NCBI GenBank assembly: GCA_045804965.1
Contig: JBJMMD010000043.1
Location: 1 to 39,508 of the forward strand
Length of the DNA: 39,508 bases
Source of the DNA: CAVTUU01 sp045804965
Lineage (GTDB): Bacteria > Chloroflexota > Chloroflexia > Thermomicrobiales > UBA6265
Reading direction: 5' to 3'
The translations under genes were made by a program, and so were the position numbers. Below, in pieces: positions 30,429-39,508 of the stretch. The number at the start of each line of letters is the position of its first letter. Positions within the stretch are counted from its first letter, which is position 1. Under the pieces are notes generated by a model that ran no database searches, was not told the DNA's origin, and worked only from the letters and a program-made list of their open reading frames with translations.

Positions 30429-32261
30429 TCACGCCAGCAGATACTTGGCGAAGAACTCCGTCGTGTCGGCGAGCTCTTTGAGCTCGTTCTCCCGCTTCGT
30501 GAAGCCATGGCCTTCGTCGTCATACACGTCGTAGCGAACATCAACACCACGGTCCCGGAGCCGCTGCACGATCTGGTCGCTTTCCGATTTGACCACCCGC
30601 GGATCGTTCGCGCCCTGGATAACGAATAGTGGCGCTTTGATCTGATCGACATAGGTGATCGGCGATCGCTCCATCAGGAAGTCGGCTTCTGTTTCTGGAT
30701 CGCCGACCCATTCCGCCATGAACCGTTTCCAGGTCGGCGGCACCGCCTTGGCAAAGGTGACCAGGTTCGACGGCCCGACGATGTCGACCGCCGCCGCCCA
30801 GTAGTCGGGCAGGCGACTGACGCAGGACAAAACCGCGAAGCCACCGTAGGAACCGCCGTAAACGCCGATCCGGCTCGCATTGACCCACGGCAGCGACTGC
30901 AGGTACTTGGCCGCCGCCTCCATGTCCTTGAGATCGTCCCCACCGAAGTCGCGGTGGATGAGTTTCTGATACGACTTGCCGTATCCCGTCGAGCCGCGAA
31001 TGTTCGGCGCGAGCACGCCGATACCGAGATTCAGGAGGTACTGGTACATCCCGCCATAGGCGTAAGTCGGTCGTTCTTGCGCCTCTGGTCCGCCATGGAT
31101 CGAGAGAATGACCGGAAACGGCCCCTCGCCCTCGGGTCGATAAAGAAGCGCGGGGATCTGCTTGCCATCGAATGTCGGGTAGTGGATCAACTCCGGCTCA
31201 ACTAGATCCGCTTCGTCGATGCCCCCAAGGAATCCATCAGTGATTTGCGTGAGACCGCCGTTGTCGATGTCAACAACATAGACCTCGGCTGGATGGGTCG
31301 CGCGGTTGAGCAGGAGACCGATCTTGTGGCCGCTCCGGGAGAGCTTGAACGCGGTCACCATGCCGTTCGGAAGTTCCGGCAAGCGCAACCGCTCGCCGCT
31401 TCTCAGGTCTTTGCCACGGAGCTTGGAATAGCCATCCTCGTTCACGACCCAGATCAGATACCGGCCTTCGGCGGTCGCGTTCGCCTGCTCGATGTCCCAG
31501 TCGGGCGTTTCCTCCCACTCCAACCGACCGTCTGCGAGGTGATAGAACGCGAGTCCCTGGTTTTCGCGGCCGGCGTCCGACAAGATCCAAAAACCCGAAC
31601 CGTCCGCGGCCCAATCGAGGGGAATGTACTGATCTTTGTCGTCCTGGCCCGCGATTGCTCGCGCCTCGCCATCCGCGACCGAGATGAGGTACGCGACCTG
31701 GTCGGTGTTCGAGCGGGCTTCGACTGCGGTGAGGTACCGCCCGTCCGGCGACCAGGCCAATGGCGTGAAGTTGCCGTTTTCGGCAAGTGGACGCTGCACG
31801 TCGCCTGTGTGCGTGTCGTAGATCAACACGTCTTGGTCTATCGGCTCGCGGTCGTTCGCGGCGTAGGCGAAATACCGACCATCGGGCGACCAGGCATCAA
31901 TCGCGCCCAGGTAATAGCGCACGTCTGGTTCGCCGGCGAGCTGTTCCGGTCGACCGCCCTTGGCCGGAATCAAATGCGGTCGCGTGAATTCGTCGCCCTG
32001 GCGATCGGCGGTAAATAGAATCGTTTCGCCGTCCGGCGACCACGAAAATTCACGCACGGCGTTGTCGGAATAGACGGTGAGCTGGCGCGGGTAGCCACCG
32101 TCAGATGGCTGCCGCCAGAGGTTGAACTGCCCGGACGTGTTCGTGGAGTAGGCAATCTCGTCACCGTCCGGTGAAAAATCGAGCGCCGGCTGATAACGCC
32201 GGATCGCCGTGAACTGCTCGAACGAATAACGACGCGTACGGGTCGGAGTGCTAGTTGCCAT
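30429..32261 (-). CDS. S9 family serine peptidase (prolyl oligopeptidase/acylaminoacyl peptidase type)
   Basis: A 610-aa protein. The N-terminal part (about 15-340) is a beta-propeller with repeated WSPDG, FSPDGDEIAY and SPDGRYFAY blades. The C-terminal part (about 365-610) is an alpha/beta-hydrolase with the triad Ser471 (YGGSYGGF), Asp553 (GANDPRV) and His585 (DEGHGFTKREN). The propeller restricts access to small peptides. Members release N-acylated residues or cut after proline and act in the cytoplasm; no signal peptide is seen. The open frame runs to 32567, but the ATG at 32261, with AGGAG upstream, starts the conserved protein (MATSTPTRTRRYSF). It lies 163 bases downstream of the 1500-aa membrane protein gene on the same strand. 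Confidence 0.93.
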   Translation of the reverse strand: MATSTPTRTRRYSFEQFTAIRRYQPALDFSPDGDEIAYSTNTSGQFNLWRQPSDGGYPRQLTVYSDNAVREFSWSPDGETILFTADRQGDEFTRPHLIPAKGGRPEQLAGEPDVRYYLGAIDAWSPDGRYFAYAANDREPIDQDVLIYDTHTGDVQRPLAENGNFTPLAWSPDGRYLTAVEARSNTDQVAYLISVADGEARAIAGQDDKDQYIPLDWAADGSGFWILSDAGRENQGLAFYHLADGRLEWEETPDWDIEQANATAEGRYLIWVVNEDGYSKLRGKDLRSGERLRLPELPNGMVTAFKLSRSGHKIGLLLNRATHPAEVYVVDIDNGGLTQITDGFLGGIDEADLVEPELIHYPTFDGKQIPALLYRPEGEGPFPVILSIHGGPEAQERPTYAYGGMYQYLLNLGIGVLAPNIRGSTGYGKSYQKLIHRDFGGDDLKDMEAAAKYLQSLPWVNASRIGVYGGSYGGFAVLSCVSRLPDYWAAAVDIVGPSNLVTFAKAVPPTWKRFMAEWVGDPETEADFLMERSPITYVDQIKAPLFVIQGANDPRVVKSESDQIVQRLRDRGVDVRYDVYDDEGHGFTKRENELKELADTTEFFAKYLLA

Positions 32262-32424
32262 TCGCCATACTCCTGGGCTGGATAAACGCTTGCAACGGAT
32301 GCGGCGGCCGCGCCGCGCGACAGGCGGAGAGGATACCAGAGGGATCAGGACCGAGACGCGATTTGGCGGCGACAGTGAAGATTCCTCGTCCGGGAATTCC
32401 AGCCCGGGCACGAAATGACCGCGA

Positions 32425-35400
32425 TCAGGCAGCGCCACCCGAGCCGGCGTATTCGTAAATCTTGACGCCGGAGTCGTCGTAAACAGCGGTGAGTTGGCCG
32501 TCGACGACGGCTTGATCAAATTTGGCGAGACCAGCCGCGTCGTAATAAGCGCGTTCGAGAGCGCCAAGGTAGATGTATTTCACGTGGTATTTGTCGAGCA
32601 ACGGTTCGATGGCCGAGAAGGGCACGACGTTGTCATACATGAACTTCACTTCCGCCACCCGCTGCTCAACCAGCGGTTCGTAGCCGCCGCGTTGCTGCCG
32701 CTGGTGCCAGTTCCAACCGACCACAGTCGGCAGCCCGGTGTAGACGCTGACGCGCGAGCCCCAGCGGTATTCGGGCGTCTGTGCTTCGAGGATCACCGGC
32801 GAGCCTTTGACGTGGTCGAGCAACCAGTTGATCGCCTTATAGTCATCGACTAACGGCATTTCGACCGGGGGTCGATTTTCCGGTTGGTCGCCAACGACGG
32901 AGTCCGGCATATAGGCCATGCCGTTAAGCGTCGGCGAGAGATCGAGGAAGCGGTCGTTGAGCCGGGCGGGCGTCGCCAGCGCGGGGTAGACCAATCCCCC
33001 GGCAATCAGGATGACCGCAACCGCGACCCACAGCTCCAGGCCGGGCCAGCGTAACGACCGTCCATAGCGGACAAGAAAAACGACAGTGCCGATCGCGCCG
33101 GCCAACGCCAGCAATATCCAGACTTCCAGGTAGAACTTGAAAACCGTGTTCATGCGGCCGACATCGCCCGTCAAGGTATAACGCTCGACGACCATGCTGA
33201 TCGCCAGTGCTGTGCCCATCATCGCGAAGATGAAAAGACGAATCGGATCATGCCGGCGGTACCAGGCGGCTACGACGGTCAGCGCCAACAGCCCGATCAG
33301 CAGCTCGTTCAGATGATCGCCGAAGGCGCCCGCGAGCACGACGACAAAGAGCGCGGCTACAAGCGCAAGCAGCAATTGCACAACGACCGGCCGTTTGGAA
33401 TAGGTGACTTCGGCGGTCAAACGCCGCTGTTCGGATGACTCGGTGTGCGAGGAAACGACGACTCGCTTTGGCCGGATAAACGGAATCGCAATACTGCGTG
33501 GTCCGGCAACCAGCAGATCGAAGACGATGAACGAGACCGCAAAGAAGAGGAGCAGACCAAAGATCGTTAGGTATTGGGAAGACGTCGTCGTGGTCTCAGT
33601 CCACCGCGTGAACCCGCTGTACGCTTTGCTGTAGTGCGCAAAATACGGCCAGTAGAGGAGCCGGCCAAGCACGAGCGTCCCCGCCGTCCAGAAGGCGACT
33701 CGGCGCAACGAGGCGAACGTGAACCGCCAGCCATTGCTTGCCATATTGATCAATTCGAGCAAGACGAACGCGCCGGTGATGAATCCCAGATAGGTGGGGT
33801 AGTCCCAGGTGTTGAGCGGATAAAGCGCGCCTGTGACGACCGCCGTCAAGCCGACAAGCCAGATGCGGTCTCCAGTCACGCCTCGCGGAATCGACCGGAG
33901 CAACGTTCGCCAGTCGCGGGAGAGTCCATAGACCGGTTCGTCCTGCTCAGGCGGAATGGCCGCCGGTTCCGCCGGCCAGGTCGGGGCGCGCAGCACGCCG
34001 AGGGCAATGATCAGCGCGGTGATCGCGAACGGAATCGCCATCAGGTGCGGGTGAAGATCGGAGAAGAGGAACGTCCAATAGGGGAACTCGTTGACCGTGC
34101 CGTCGATGATGCGCGAAGACGCCCAAAACGCGTCAGTTGGCAACTCGTGGCGATGGACCAAGGTGCTCCAAATCCCGGCTGCGATACCGACGATCCCGCC
34201 GCTGCTCGTCTTCGGATAACCGTATTCGCCGCGCGCCACGAGGAGCGGCATGTCGAGATTGCCAAGGAGCGCGACAAAGAGGGGGCCGAGCAGGCCGGCG
34301 GCGAGCGGCTTCCACCAGGATCGCCACTTCAACTCGGCGGTCATCATTCGCAGCACGTTCGCCGTGAATGACCAGGCGCCGAGGATGGTCAGTGCGAAGA
34401 AGGTCGGCACCGCAAGATTGAAAGCGACCGCGGGGACGATCCCGGTTAGGCGCGTTACCGTCGCCACCAGGACATACCCATAGTAGTAATAATTGATGTA
34501 GCCGCCCGCGAACCACGGATCATACGGGGGAAAGTGGGCGCTACGGGTGACGGCGTTGAAGTAAGCGAACTCCATCGGCTTCTCGCCGCCACGCCAGAGT
34601 TGCCACAGATCCGGGTTCATCGACCGAAACCAGACAAACAGGAGAAACGCGGCGAGAAAGATGCCCTCGGCCACATAGATTTCCCGCCAGCGGCTGCGGA
34701 GATCGGCGAGGATAAGGCGCCGCTGCGGCCACACCGCCGCCAACGACACCGCCGCCGCCAGCAAAACGCCGATCACGACCGCAAACCGGCCAAACGTGAG
34801 CACGTGCAGGCTCGGCAACAACCAGGCGAAGTAACTGACCAGCAGGAGCCCGACTGCCTTGGCGACGGCATAGCCCCGATCCGGCAACCCGCTCAGCACG
34901 CGCCAGCACAACGGCAGCGCCGTCAGGGCCATGATCTGCAGCGCGAGATACCAGAAGAAGACCGGCCACCGATTGGTCACGCTGTCGCGATGGAAGATGC
35001 TACTCCAGGTCCCGCTCGACTGCGCGGTCACCCGCTCGCCGTCGGTCATCATCAGCATGTTTTTGCCGGAAAGGATCGGGCGGAGATTGACGTTGTCCTG
35101 GCTCAGGGCCGCCGAAAGGCGGGCTTCGATCGCATCACGGTTGAAGGCGTCGGTCTTTTGAAAGATCAGCACCTTGGGATGGTCGTAGACCGTGAACGCC
35201 TCCTCGGCACTGTCATCATTAACCCTGATGCCGAAGAGATGCGGGTAATTCGTAAAGGCCTTGACCTGCTTAAACCCGAGATCGCCCGAGAAGAGCATCT
35301 TGTAATACTCGCTCGTCATCGGATAGCGCTCGGGAATGCGGGGAATCTCCGAATAGAGCCGGTTGCTGACCATGATGATGTAATCAGCCGAATCGAGCTG

Positions 35401-36927
35401 ATCCATCATCTTCGCGAGCTTGGTGTGATCGTCGCCGTTGAAGAGCTCAAGCTCTGAACCGTGGTATTGGCTGTTATCTTCGCCGGGAAAGAGGAGCGGG
35501 AACCCTTCGTCCCAATGCTCGGTGAGGTAGTTCGAGCCGGGCGGAACGTTGTCATAGAACCAATGGGACGCGGTGATGCGCGTATCGGGTTGCGCATAGA
35601 CGCGCGTGTAGGCGAGACCGTAGAAGCCGGTCAGCGCGACAACCGCAATAACCAGGGCCTGTCCCCAGCGGATCGTCCACCCGCCGAGTGAGTGCCGCGC
35701 CCCCCGCTGCCAGAGCCGGACTAGAAGCCCGGCGGCGAGCAGGACCAGGAAGGGGTAAGCCGGGAGCAAATACCGCATCGTTTTCCAGAACGCCGTGCCG
35801 AAATAGACGATGTAGAAGGCGGGCCAGGCAACGAGCGCAAATTGCCACATCGGCGGCCAAGTGCGCGCGGTCACGATCCGAATCGCGCTCAACCCGAGCG
35901 CGACAAGTGCCGTGACGCCGAGGGCGAGCCCCATCCCCCACACGACCATGTTGCGGACGACAAACAGAATCGGTGTCCGCTGCGCCCATTGAATCGCCGG
36001 CGGCCAGTCGCCCACGCCCGTTTGCAAGTCCTGCCAGTGCCGTATGTCGGTCGTCCACCGCGGATCGAGGCGAACGTTCCATATATGGGGACCGGCGAAG
36101 GCATAGGGTTGGGCAACGCGAAATGCAAGAAATGCGGCAAAGAGCGCGAGGGCGCTGCCCGCAATCACCGGCCACGATCGGGCCCGGGCCGGGTCGCGCC
36201 GCGTGGCTGATCGCCAGCCATACAAGCGCACCTGCTCCCCAAGTGGGAGCGCGAGCAGCGCCACGACCGGCACCGCGCTCAACTTCGAGGCAATGGCCAA
36301 TCCCGCGCAGCCACCAGCCGCCGCGAAATCGAACCAACGATGGGAATCACTCGTCCGCAGCGCAAAGTAGAACGTCGCCACGCAGAGTGCGGCCATGGTC
36401 ATGTCGACAGTGCCAAAATGGGATTGTTGAATATTGAAGGCTGTCAGCGAGAGGAGCGCCGCCGCGAGCAGCCCCGCGGCCGGGCTGAACAAGCGCCGGC
36501 CGATGAAGTAGACGAGCAGAATTTCGAGCAGATCGAAGATCGCGGAGACCGACCGCGAAGCGACGTAAAAGATGTCGTACGTGTCTTTGCCGATGAGCTT
36601 GGCGACGAACTTGTCGAGAAAGAGCGGAAACGTGCCGTAGACAAACGCTGACTGGTTGTTGTTATAGGGATTGAGCGGCGATCTCGCGCTATCGAAGTAC
36701 TCGCCGATGCTGTTCGGCCAATGGACGCCGTTGTCGGTGCCCGTTGCCACCATCGTGATGAAGCGCTCATCCGGATGCTGGTAGTGCTTCTGGTCCCAGT
36801 CCTGCCCCGTAAAACGCAAAATCGCGGCGACAATGAGGATCGCCGCCAGCGCGATTTGAATCGCGCGTTGTCGCAAGGCAGCGACATCGCCCGCCTGATT
36901 TCGAACACTACTGATCCAGGTCGCCAT
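32425..36927 (-). CDS. Fused glycosyltransferase-39 / DUF2298 (Chlor_Arch_YYY) membrane protein
   Basis: A 1500-aa polytopic membrane protein that looks like two proteins joined. Residues about 20-600 form a GT-C glycosyltransferase of the PMT/ArnT (GT39) type: a first membrane helix, then the acidic HPDERF motif in the first outer loop, about 8-10 further helices, and an outer soluble part (ITASHWFYDNVPPGSNYLTEHW, YDHPKVLIF). Residues about 660-1500 are the DUF2298/Chlor_Arch_YYY domain, with its hallmark MNPDLW, GGEKPMEFAYFNAV, PPYDPWFAGGYINYYYYG (near residue 800) and a second soluble tail ending EPLLDKYHVKYIYLG. Such enzymes use lipid-linked sugars to glycosylate lipids or proteins on the outer face; donor and acceptor are unknown. 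The gene is divergent from the GH172 gene and upstream of the S9 peptidase. Confidence 0.88.
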   Translation of the reverse strand: MATWISSVRNQAGDVAALRQRAIQIALAAILIVAAILRFTGQDWDQKHYQHPDERFITMVATGTDNGVHWPNSIGEYFDSARSPLNPYNNNQSAFVYGTFPLFLDKFVAKLIGKDTYDIFYVASRSVSAIFDLLEILLVYFIGRRLFSPAAGLLAAALLSLTAFNIQQSHFGTVDMTMAALCVATFYFALRTSDSHRWFDFAAAGGCAGLAIASKLSAVPVVALLALPLGEQVRLYGWRSATRRDPARARSWPVIAGSALALFAAFLAFRVAQPYAFAGPHIWNVRLDPRWTTDIRHWQDLQTGVGDWPPAIQWAQRTPILFVVRNMVVWGMGLALGVTALVALGLSAIRIVTARTWPPMWQFALVAWPAFYIVYFGTAFWKTMRYLLPAYPFLVLLAAGLLVRLWQRGARHSLGGWTIRWGQALVIAVVALTGFYGLAYTRVYAQPDTRITASHWFYDNVPPGSNYLTEHWDEGFPLLFPGEDNSQYHGSELELFNGDDHTKLAKMMDQLDSADYIIMVSNRLYSEIPRIPERYPMTSEYYKMLFSGDLGFKQVKAFTNYPHLFGIRVNDDSAEEAFTVYDHPKVLIFQKTDAFNRDAIEARLSAALSQDNVNLRPILSGKNMLMMTDGERVTAQSSGTWSSIFHRDSVTNRWPVFFWYLALQIMALTALPLCWRVLSGLPDRGYAVAKAVGLLLVSYFAWLLPSLHVLTFGRFAVVIGVLLAAAVSLAAVWPQRRLILADLRSRWREIYVAEGIFLAAFLLFVWFRSMNPDLWQLWRGGEKPMEFAYFNAVTRSAHFPPYDPWFAGGYINYYYYGYVLVATVTRLTGIVPAVAFNLAVPTFFALTILGAWSFTANVLRMMTAELKWRSWWKPLAAGLLGPLFVALLGNLDMPLLVARGEYGYPKTSSGGIVGIAAGIWSTLVHRHELPTDAFWASSRIIDGTVNEFPYWTFLFSDLHPHLMAIPFAITALIIALGVLRAPTWPAEPAAIPPEQDEPVYGLSRDWRTLLRSIPRGVTGDRIWLVGLTAVVTGALYPLNTWDYPTYLGFITGAFVLLELINMASNGWRFTFASLRRVAFWTAGTLVLGRLLYWPYFAHYSKAYSGFTRWTETTTTSSQYLTIFGLLLFFAVSFIVFDLLVAGPRSIAIPFIRPKRVVVSSHTESSEQRRLTAEVTYSKRPVVVQLLLALVAALFVVVLAGAFGDHLNELLIGLLALTVVAAWYRRHDPIRLFIFAMMGTALAISMVVERYTLTGDVGRMNTVFKFYLEVWILLALAGAIGTVVFLVRYGRSLRWPGLELWVAVAVILIAGGLVYPALATPARLNDRFLDLSPTLNGMAYMPDSVVGDQPENRPPVEMPLVDDYKAINWLLDHVKGSPVILEAQTPEYRWGSRVSVYTGLPTVVGWNWHQRQQRGGYEPLVEQRVAEVKFMYDNVVPFSAIEPLLDKYHVKYIYLGALERAYYDAAGLAKFDQAVVDGQLTAVYDDSGVKIYEYAGSGGAA

Positions 36928-37049
36928 GTGACCTCAAGATACGTGCGAGGATGGATTGAATACACGGAGGATACCAGGAAAACCGCCGTTGACGCACAGA
37001 CACAGCACGGCACGCGGTCTTCATGAGACCAAGAAATGGGAGGGCAAAT

Positions 37050-38147
37050 ATGAGCGAGTTCAACGGTTTGGGCATGCACCTCGGCAATCTGGCTCGCCTG
37101 TCAAAGGCCGAGTCGCGGTCAATCAGCGCTGAGAACTTCGACGGGGCGAAGGGCCGCGGCGGCATGGCGACCGAAGGTACGGGCGCGGTCGCTGCCCGCG
37201 AGCTCGGCCAAGGATGGAAGATCTCGCCAAGCATCAACATCGCCGCCAACAGCAGGGCAATCCTTGCCGACATCGAGGGTTCAGGCGCGATTCAGCATAT
37301 CTGGCTCACCGTTCATCCCCAACATTGGCGACGGCTCGTCTTCCGCTGTTATTGGGACAACGAGGATACGCCGTCGATCGAAACGCCGATCGGCGATTTC
37401 TTTTGCAACGGCTGGACCGTACGCTGCAACATCGCCTCGCTACCGATCGCAGTCAATCCCGCCGGTGGATTCAACAGCTACTGGGAAATGCCCTTTCGCA
37501 CGCACGCCCGGATCACGGTCGAAAATCTCTCCGCCGATGCGGTTCAGGGTTTTTACTATTCAATCAACTATGCGCTGACCGACGTCCCGGCCGACCGCGC
37601 CTACTTGCACGCTCAATGGCGGCGGTCGAATCCGCTATCCGCTCAGGAGGTCCACTCCCTGCTCCACGGCGTGAGCGGACAGGGCCACTACGTCGGCACC
37701 TATCTCGCCTGGGGCGTGCACAACACCGGGTGGTGGGGAGAAGGGGAGATCAAGTTCTATCTCGACGGCGACGCTGAGTGGCCGACGATCTGCGGCACCG
37801 GGACCGAGGATTACTTCGGCGGCGCCTGGAATTTCGAGTTTCCGAAAGGCGAATACGGCGCCTACTCCACGCCCTACCTCGGCCTCCCCCAAGTCATCAA
37901 ACCGGACGGACTCTATCAGTCGCAGCAGCGCTTCGGGATGTACCGCTGGCACATTCCGGACCCGATCCGCTTTCAGCAGGATCTGCGGGTGACCATCCAA
38001 GCGCTCGGCTGGCGCTCGCAGCTCGGCGGCCAATCCCGCTATCTCCCGCTCCAGGACGACATCGCCTCCACCGCCTTCTGGTACCAAACCGAACCCCACG
38101 CCGCGTTTCCGGAGTTGCCGGATTTGAACGGGCTGGAAGTGGTGTAA
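37050..38147 (+). CDS. DUF2961 / glycoside hydrolase family 172 protein
   Basis: A 365-aa protein of the DUF2961 family, now GH172, whose studied members act on fructofuranose dianhydride and on D-arabinofuranosyl linkages. The jelly-roll core is complete: NFDGAKGRGGMA near the start, GAIQHIWLTV, FFCNGW, NSYWEMPF, YSINYAL, and the paired acidic motifs GEGEIKFYLDGD and GTGTEDYFGGAW, where the catalytic glutamates of the family are expected, about 20 residues apart. No signal peptide is visible, so a cytoplasmic role is likely. The frame is open from 37023, but the ATG at 37050 has GGGAGGG upstream. With the GH127 gene at the left end it suggests use of furanosidic pentose glycans. It is divergent from the GT39/DUF2298 gene. 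Confidence 0.9.
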   Translation: MSEFNGLGMHLGNLARLSKAESRSISAENFDGAKGRGGMATEGTGAVAARELGQGWKISPSINIAANSRAILADIEGSGAIQHIWLTVHPQHWRRLVFRCYWDNEDTPSIETPIGDFFCNGWTVRCNIASLPIAVNPAGGFNSYWEMPFRTHARITVENLSADAVQGFYYSINYALTDVPADRAYLHAQWRRSNPLSAQEVHSLLHGVSGQGHYVGTYLAWGVHNTGWWGEGEIKFYLDGDAEWPTICGTGTEDYFGGAWNFEFPKGEYGAYSTPYLGLPQVIKPDGLYQSQQRFGMYRWHIPDPIRFQQDLRVTIQALGWRSQLGGQSRYLPLQDDIASTAFWYQTEPHAAFPELPDLNGLEVV

Positions 38148-38209
38148 GGCGGGGAAGCGATCTCAATTGGTGCGAGTGCGTTCCCTAAGACTCCCAGCCT
38201 GGAAACGAG

Positions 38210-39508
38210 CTAATCCAGATAATCCTTCAGCTTCTTGGCGCGGCTGGGATGGCGCAGCTTACGCAGGGCCTTGGCTTCGATCTGGCGAATCCGCTCGCGG
38301 GTCACCCCGAAGGCGCGACCCACTTCCTCCAAGGTCCGCGTCCGCCCATCTTCGAGGCCAAAGCGCATGACGAGGACTTGATGTTCGCGCTCCGAGAGCG
38401 TGGCCAGCACGTCGTCGACATGCTCTTTCAGCATCTTGTGGGAGGCAGCATCGGCCGGCGCCAGCGCTTTGTGATCCTCGATGAAGTCGCCGAGATTGCT
38501 GTCTTCTTCCTCGCCGATCGGCATCTCGAGGCTGACCGGTTCTTGGCTGATCTTGATGATCTCCCGCACCCGGTCCGGTGGCAGCTCCATGACCACGGCG
38601 ATCTCTTCCGAGGTCGGCTCGCGGCCGAGCTCTTGCTGGAGGCGGCGGGAACTGCGGATCAGGCGGTTGATGGTCTCGACCATGTGGACCGGGATGCGGA
38701 TCGTGCGGGCTTGATCGGCAATCGCCCGGGTGATGGCTTGGCGAATCCACCAGGTGGCATAGGTGCTGAACTTGTAGCCTTTGTGGTGCTGGAACTTCTC
38801 GACCGCCCGAATGAGGCCCAGATTCCCTTCTTGGATCAGATCGAGCATGCTCATGCCGCGGCCCACGTACTTCTTCGCCACCGAGACGACGAGACGGAGA
38901 TTGGCTTCGGTCAGGGCGACCTTGGCCTGCTTGCCGTTCTCGATTTCTTGTAACCAGCGGCGGCGCAATCGCAGCGTCTGCTCACGGAAGAGGGCATCGA
39001 CCTCCTGGTCGGCGGGCCACTCCTCCGCATCGCGCAGCAGGGCTTGGATCGCGGCCGGCAGCAGCTCCCATTCGACATTGCGCACCCGCAGCGATTCTTC
39101 GAGCTCGTCCGGAGCCAAGTTGAAGCGGTCGCAGACCTCCTGCACTGCTTCTTCCGGCACCTGGGTCAGCGGCAGCACCCGCTTGAGACAGAGCGATTTG
39201 GCGGGAATCCGCGCGTCCCCATGGATGCTCGCGTAGAGCGTGCGCACATGCGGCCAGCCTTGGCGGAAGGCGTGATAGATCGCCCGGCCCAGGACATCGG
39301 CCTCCGGCATCTCGCCGAAATCGTCGCGCAGTTGGTTCTGTTTGAGCAGGACATATTCGCCGCGCTCCATCGCCGCCGCGAGCTCAACCTCGCGATCGCC
39401 GGTCAAGAGTGGCACCCGGCCGATCTCGCGCAGATACATCCGCACCGGATCGTCGAGACTGACCCCGCCGATGTCGAAATTCACACTCTGGAAATCGAGC
39501 GAGGCCGC
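38210..39508 (-). CDS. rpoD: Primary RNA polymerase sigma factor RpoD/SigA (5' end outside window)
   Basis: More than 430 residues are visible, and the frame is still open at the window edge (AASLDFQSVNFDIGGVSLDDP...), so the start and any region 1.1 lie to the right; the GTG at 39484 is not a necessary start. Region 1.2 (DPVRMYLREIGRVPLLT) is followed by a roughly 150-residue non-conserved insert typical of primary sigma factors. Then come region 2 (ANLRLVVSVAKKYVGRGMSMLDL, FSTYATWWIRQAITRAIADQ, cited in part), region 3 (ETINRLIRSSRRLQQELGREP) and region 4 (TLSEREHQVLVMRFGLEDG, TLEEVGRAFGVTRERIRQIE). The C-terminus RHPSRAKKLKDYLD is the classical RpoD ending. It is the housekeeping factor, recognising TTGACA/TATAAT promoters such as those proposed at 11677 and 27292. 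Confidence 0.93.
   Translation of the reverse strand, partial: AASLDFQSVNFDIGGVSLDDPVRMYLREIGRVPLLTGDREVELAAAMERGEYVLLKQNQLRDDFGEMPEADVLGRAIYHAFRQGWPHVRTLYASIHGDARIPAKSLCLKRVLPLTQVPEEAVQEVCDRFNLAPDELEESLRVRNVEWELLPAAIQALLRDAEEWPADQEVDALFREQTLRLRRRWLQEIENGKQAKVALTEANLRLVVSVAKKYVGRGMSMLDLIQEGNLGLIRAVEKFQHHKGYKFSTYATWWIRQAITRAIADQARTIRIPVHMVETINRLIRSSRRLQQELGREPTSEEIAVVMELPPDRVREIIKISQEPVSLEMPIGEEEDSNLGDFIEDHKALAPADAASHKMLKEHVDDVLATLSEREHQVLVMRFGLEDGRTRTLEEVGRAFGVTRERIRQIEAKALRKLRHPSRAKKLKDYLD

Overview
The window is a high-GC bacterial chromosome segment. The best guess is a member of the Chloroflexota close to Thermomicrobia/Sphaerobacter. This rests on a fused membrane protein carrying a Chlor_Arch_YYY (DUF2298) half, a family known mainly from Chloroflexi and Archaea, on several very large ATPase-LuxR regulators, on two sigma-70 factors, and on short palindromic intergenic repeats. 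It is an inference from gene content; no rRNA or other phylogenetic marker is present, and I recognise no tRNA, rRNA, CRISPR array, phage or complete insertion sequence.

Layout. Bases 1-2.2 kb: the tail of a sugar ABC-transporter permease, then a GH127 beta-L-arabinofuranosidase. 2.2-3.7 kb (minus): a DNA-binding/coiled-coil protein and a metallophosphoesterase. 3.8-4.6 kb: a decayed ATPase-LuxR regulator. 4.7-9.3 kb (minus): an intact 1009-aa ATPase-LuxR regulator followed by a berberine-bridge-type FAD oxidoreductase. 9.4-9.9 kb (minus): an AhpD/carboxymuconolactone-decarboxylase-like gene whose second CxxC cysteine codon is TGA, with a hairpin just downstream that looks like a bacterial SECIS element. 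This is the most interesting item in the window. 10-12.2 kb: RidA-like, polysaccharide deacetylase and A-type iron-sulfur carrier genes. 12.7-18 kb: a secondary sigma-70 factor, a CNNM/CorC-type CBS membrane protein and a third ATPase-LuxR regulator. 18.3-20.8 kb (minus): leucyl aminopeptidase and nitrilase.

From 21 to 25 kb there is an envelope and decay zone: a small exported-looking ORF, a thrombospondin type-3 pseudogene, and a secreted multi-repeat surface protein split by a frameshift, with a long leader full of dyads. From 25 to 29.2 kb come an aldehyde dehydrogenase, an OsmC-like peroxidase and a secreted zinc metallopeptidase. From 29.2 to 30 kb lies a HicA/HicB toxin-antitoxin pair whose antitoxin is interrupted by TGA. 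The remainder holds an S9 prolyl-oligopeptidase-type peptidase, a 1500-aa fused glycosyltransferase-39/DUF2298 membrane protein, a GH172 (DUF2961) protein, and the primary sigma factor running off the right edge.

Functional themes are glycan and sugar handling (ABC permease, GH127, GH172, deacetylase, GT39/DUF2298), thiol/peroxide and redox chemistry (AhpD-like, OsmC, Fe-S carrier, FAD oxidoreductase, ALDH), peptide turnover (PepA, S9, secreted zinc peptidase) and transcription control. Three otherwise well-preserved frames carry an in-frame TGA. Several genes in the same window (S9, GT39/DUF2298, HicA, deacetylase) use TGA as their natural stop, so a general code change is unlikely and each case needs its own explanation.
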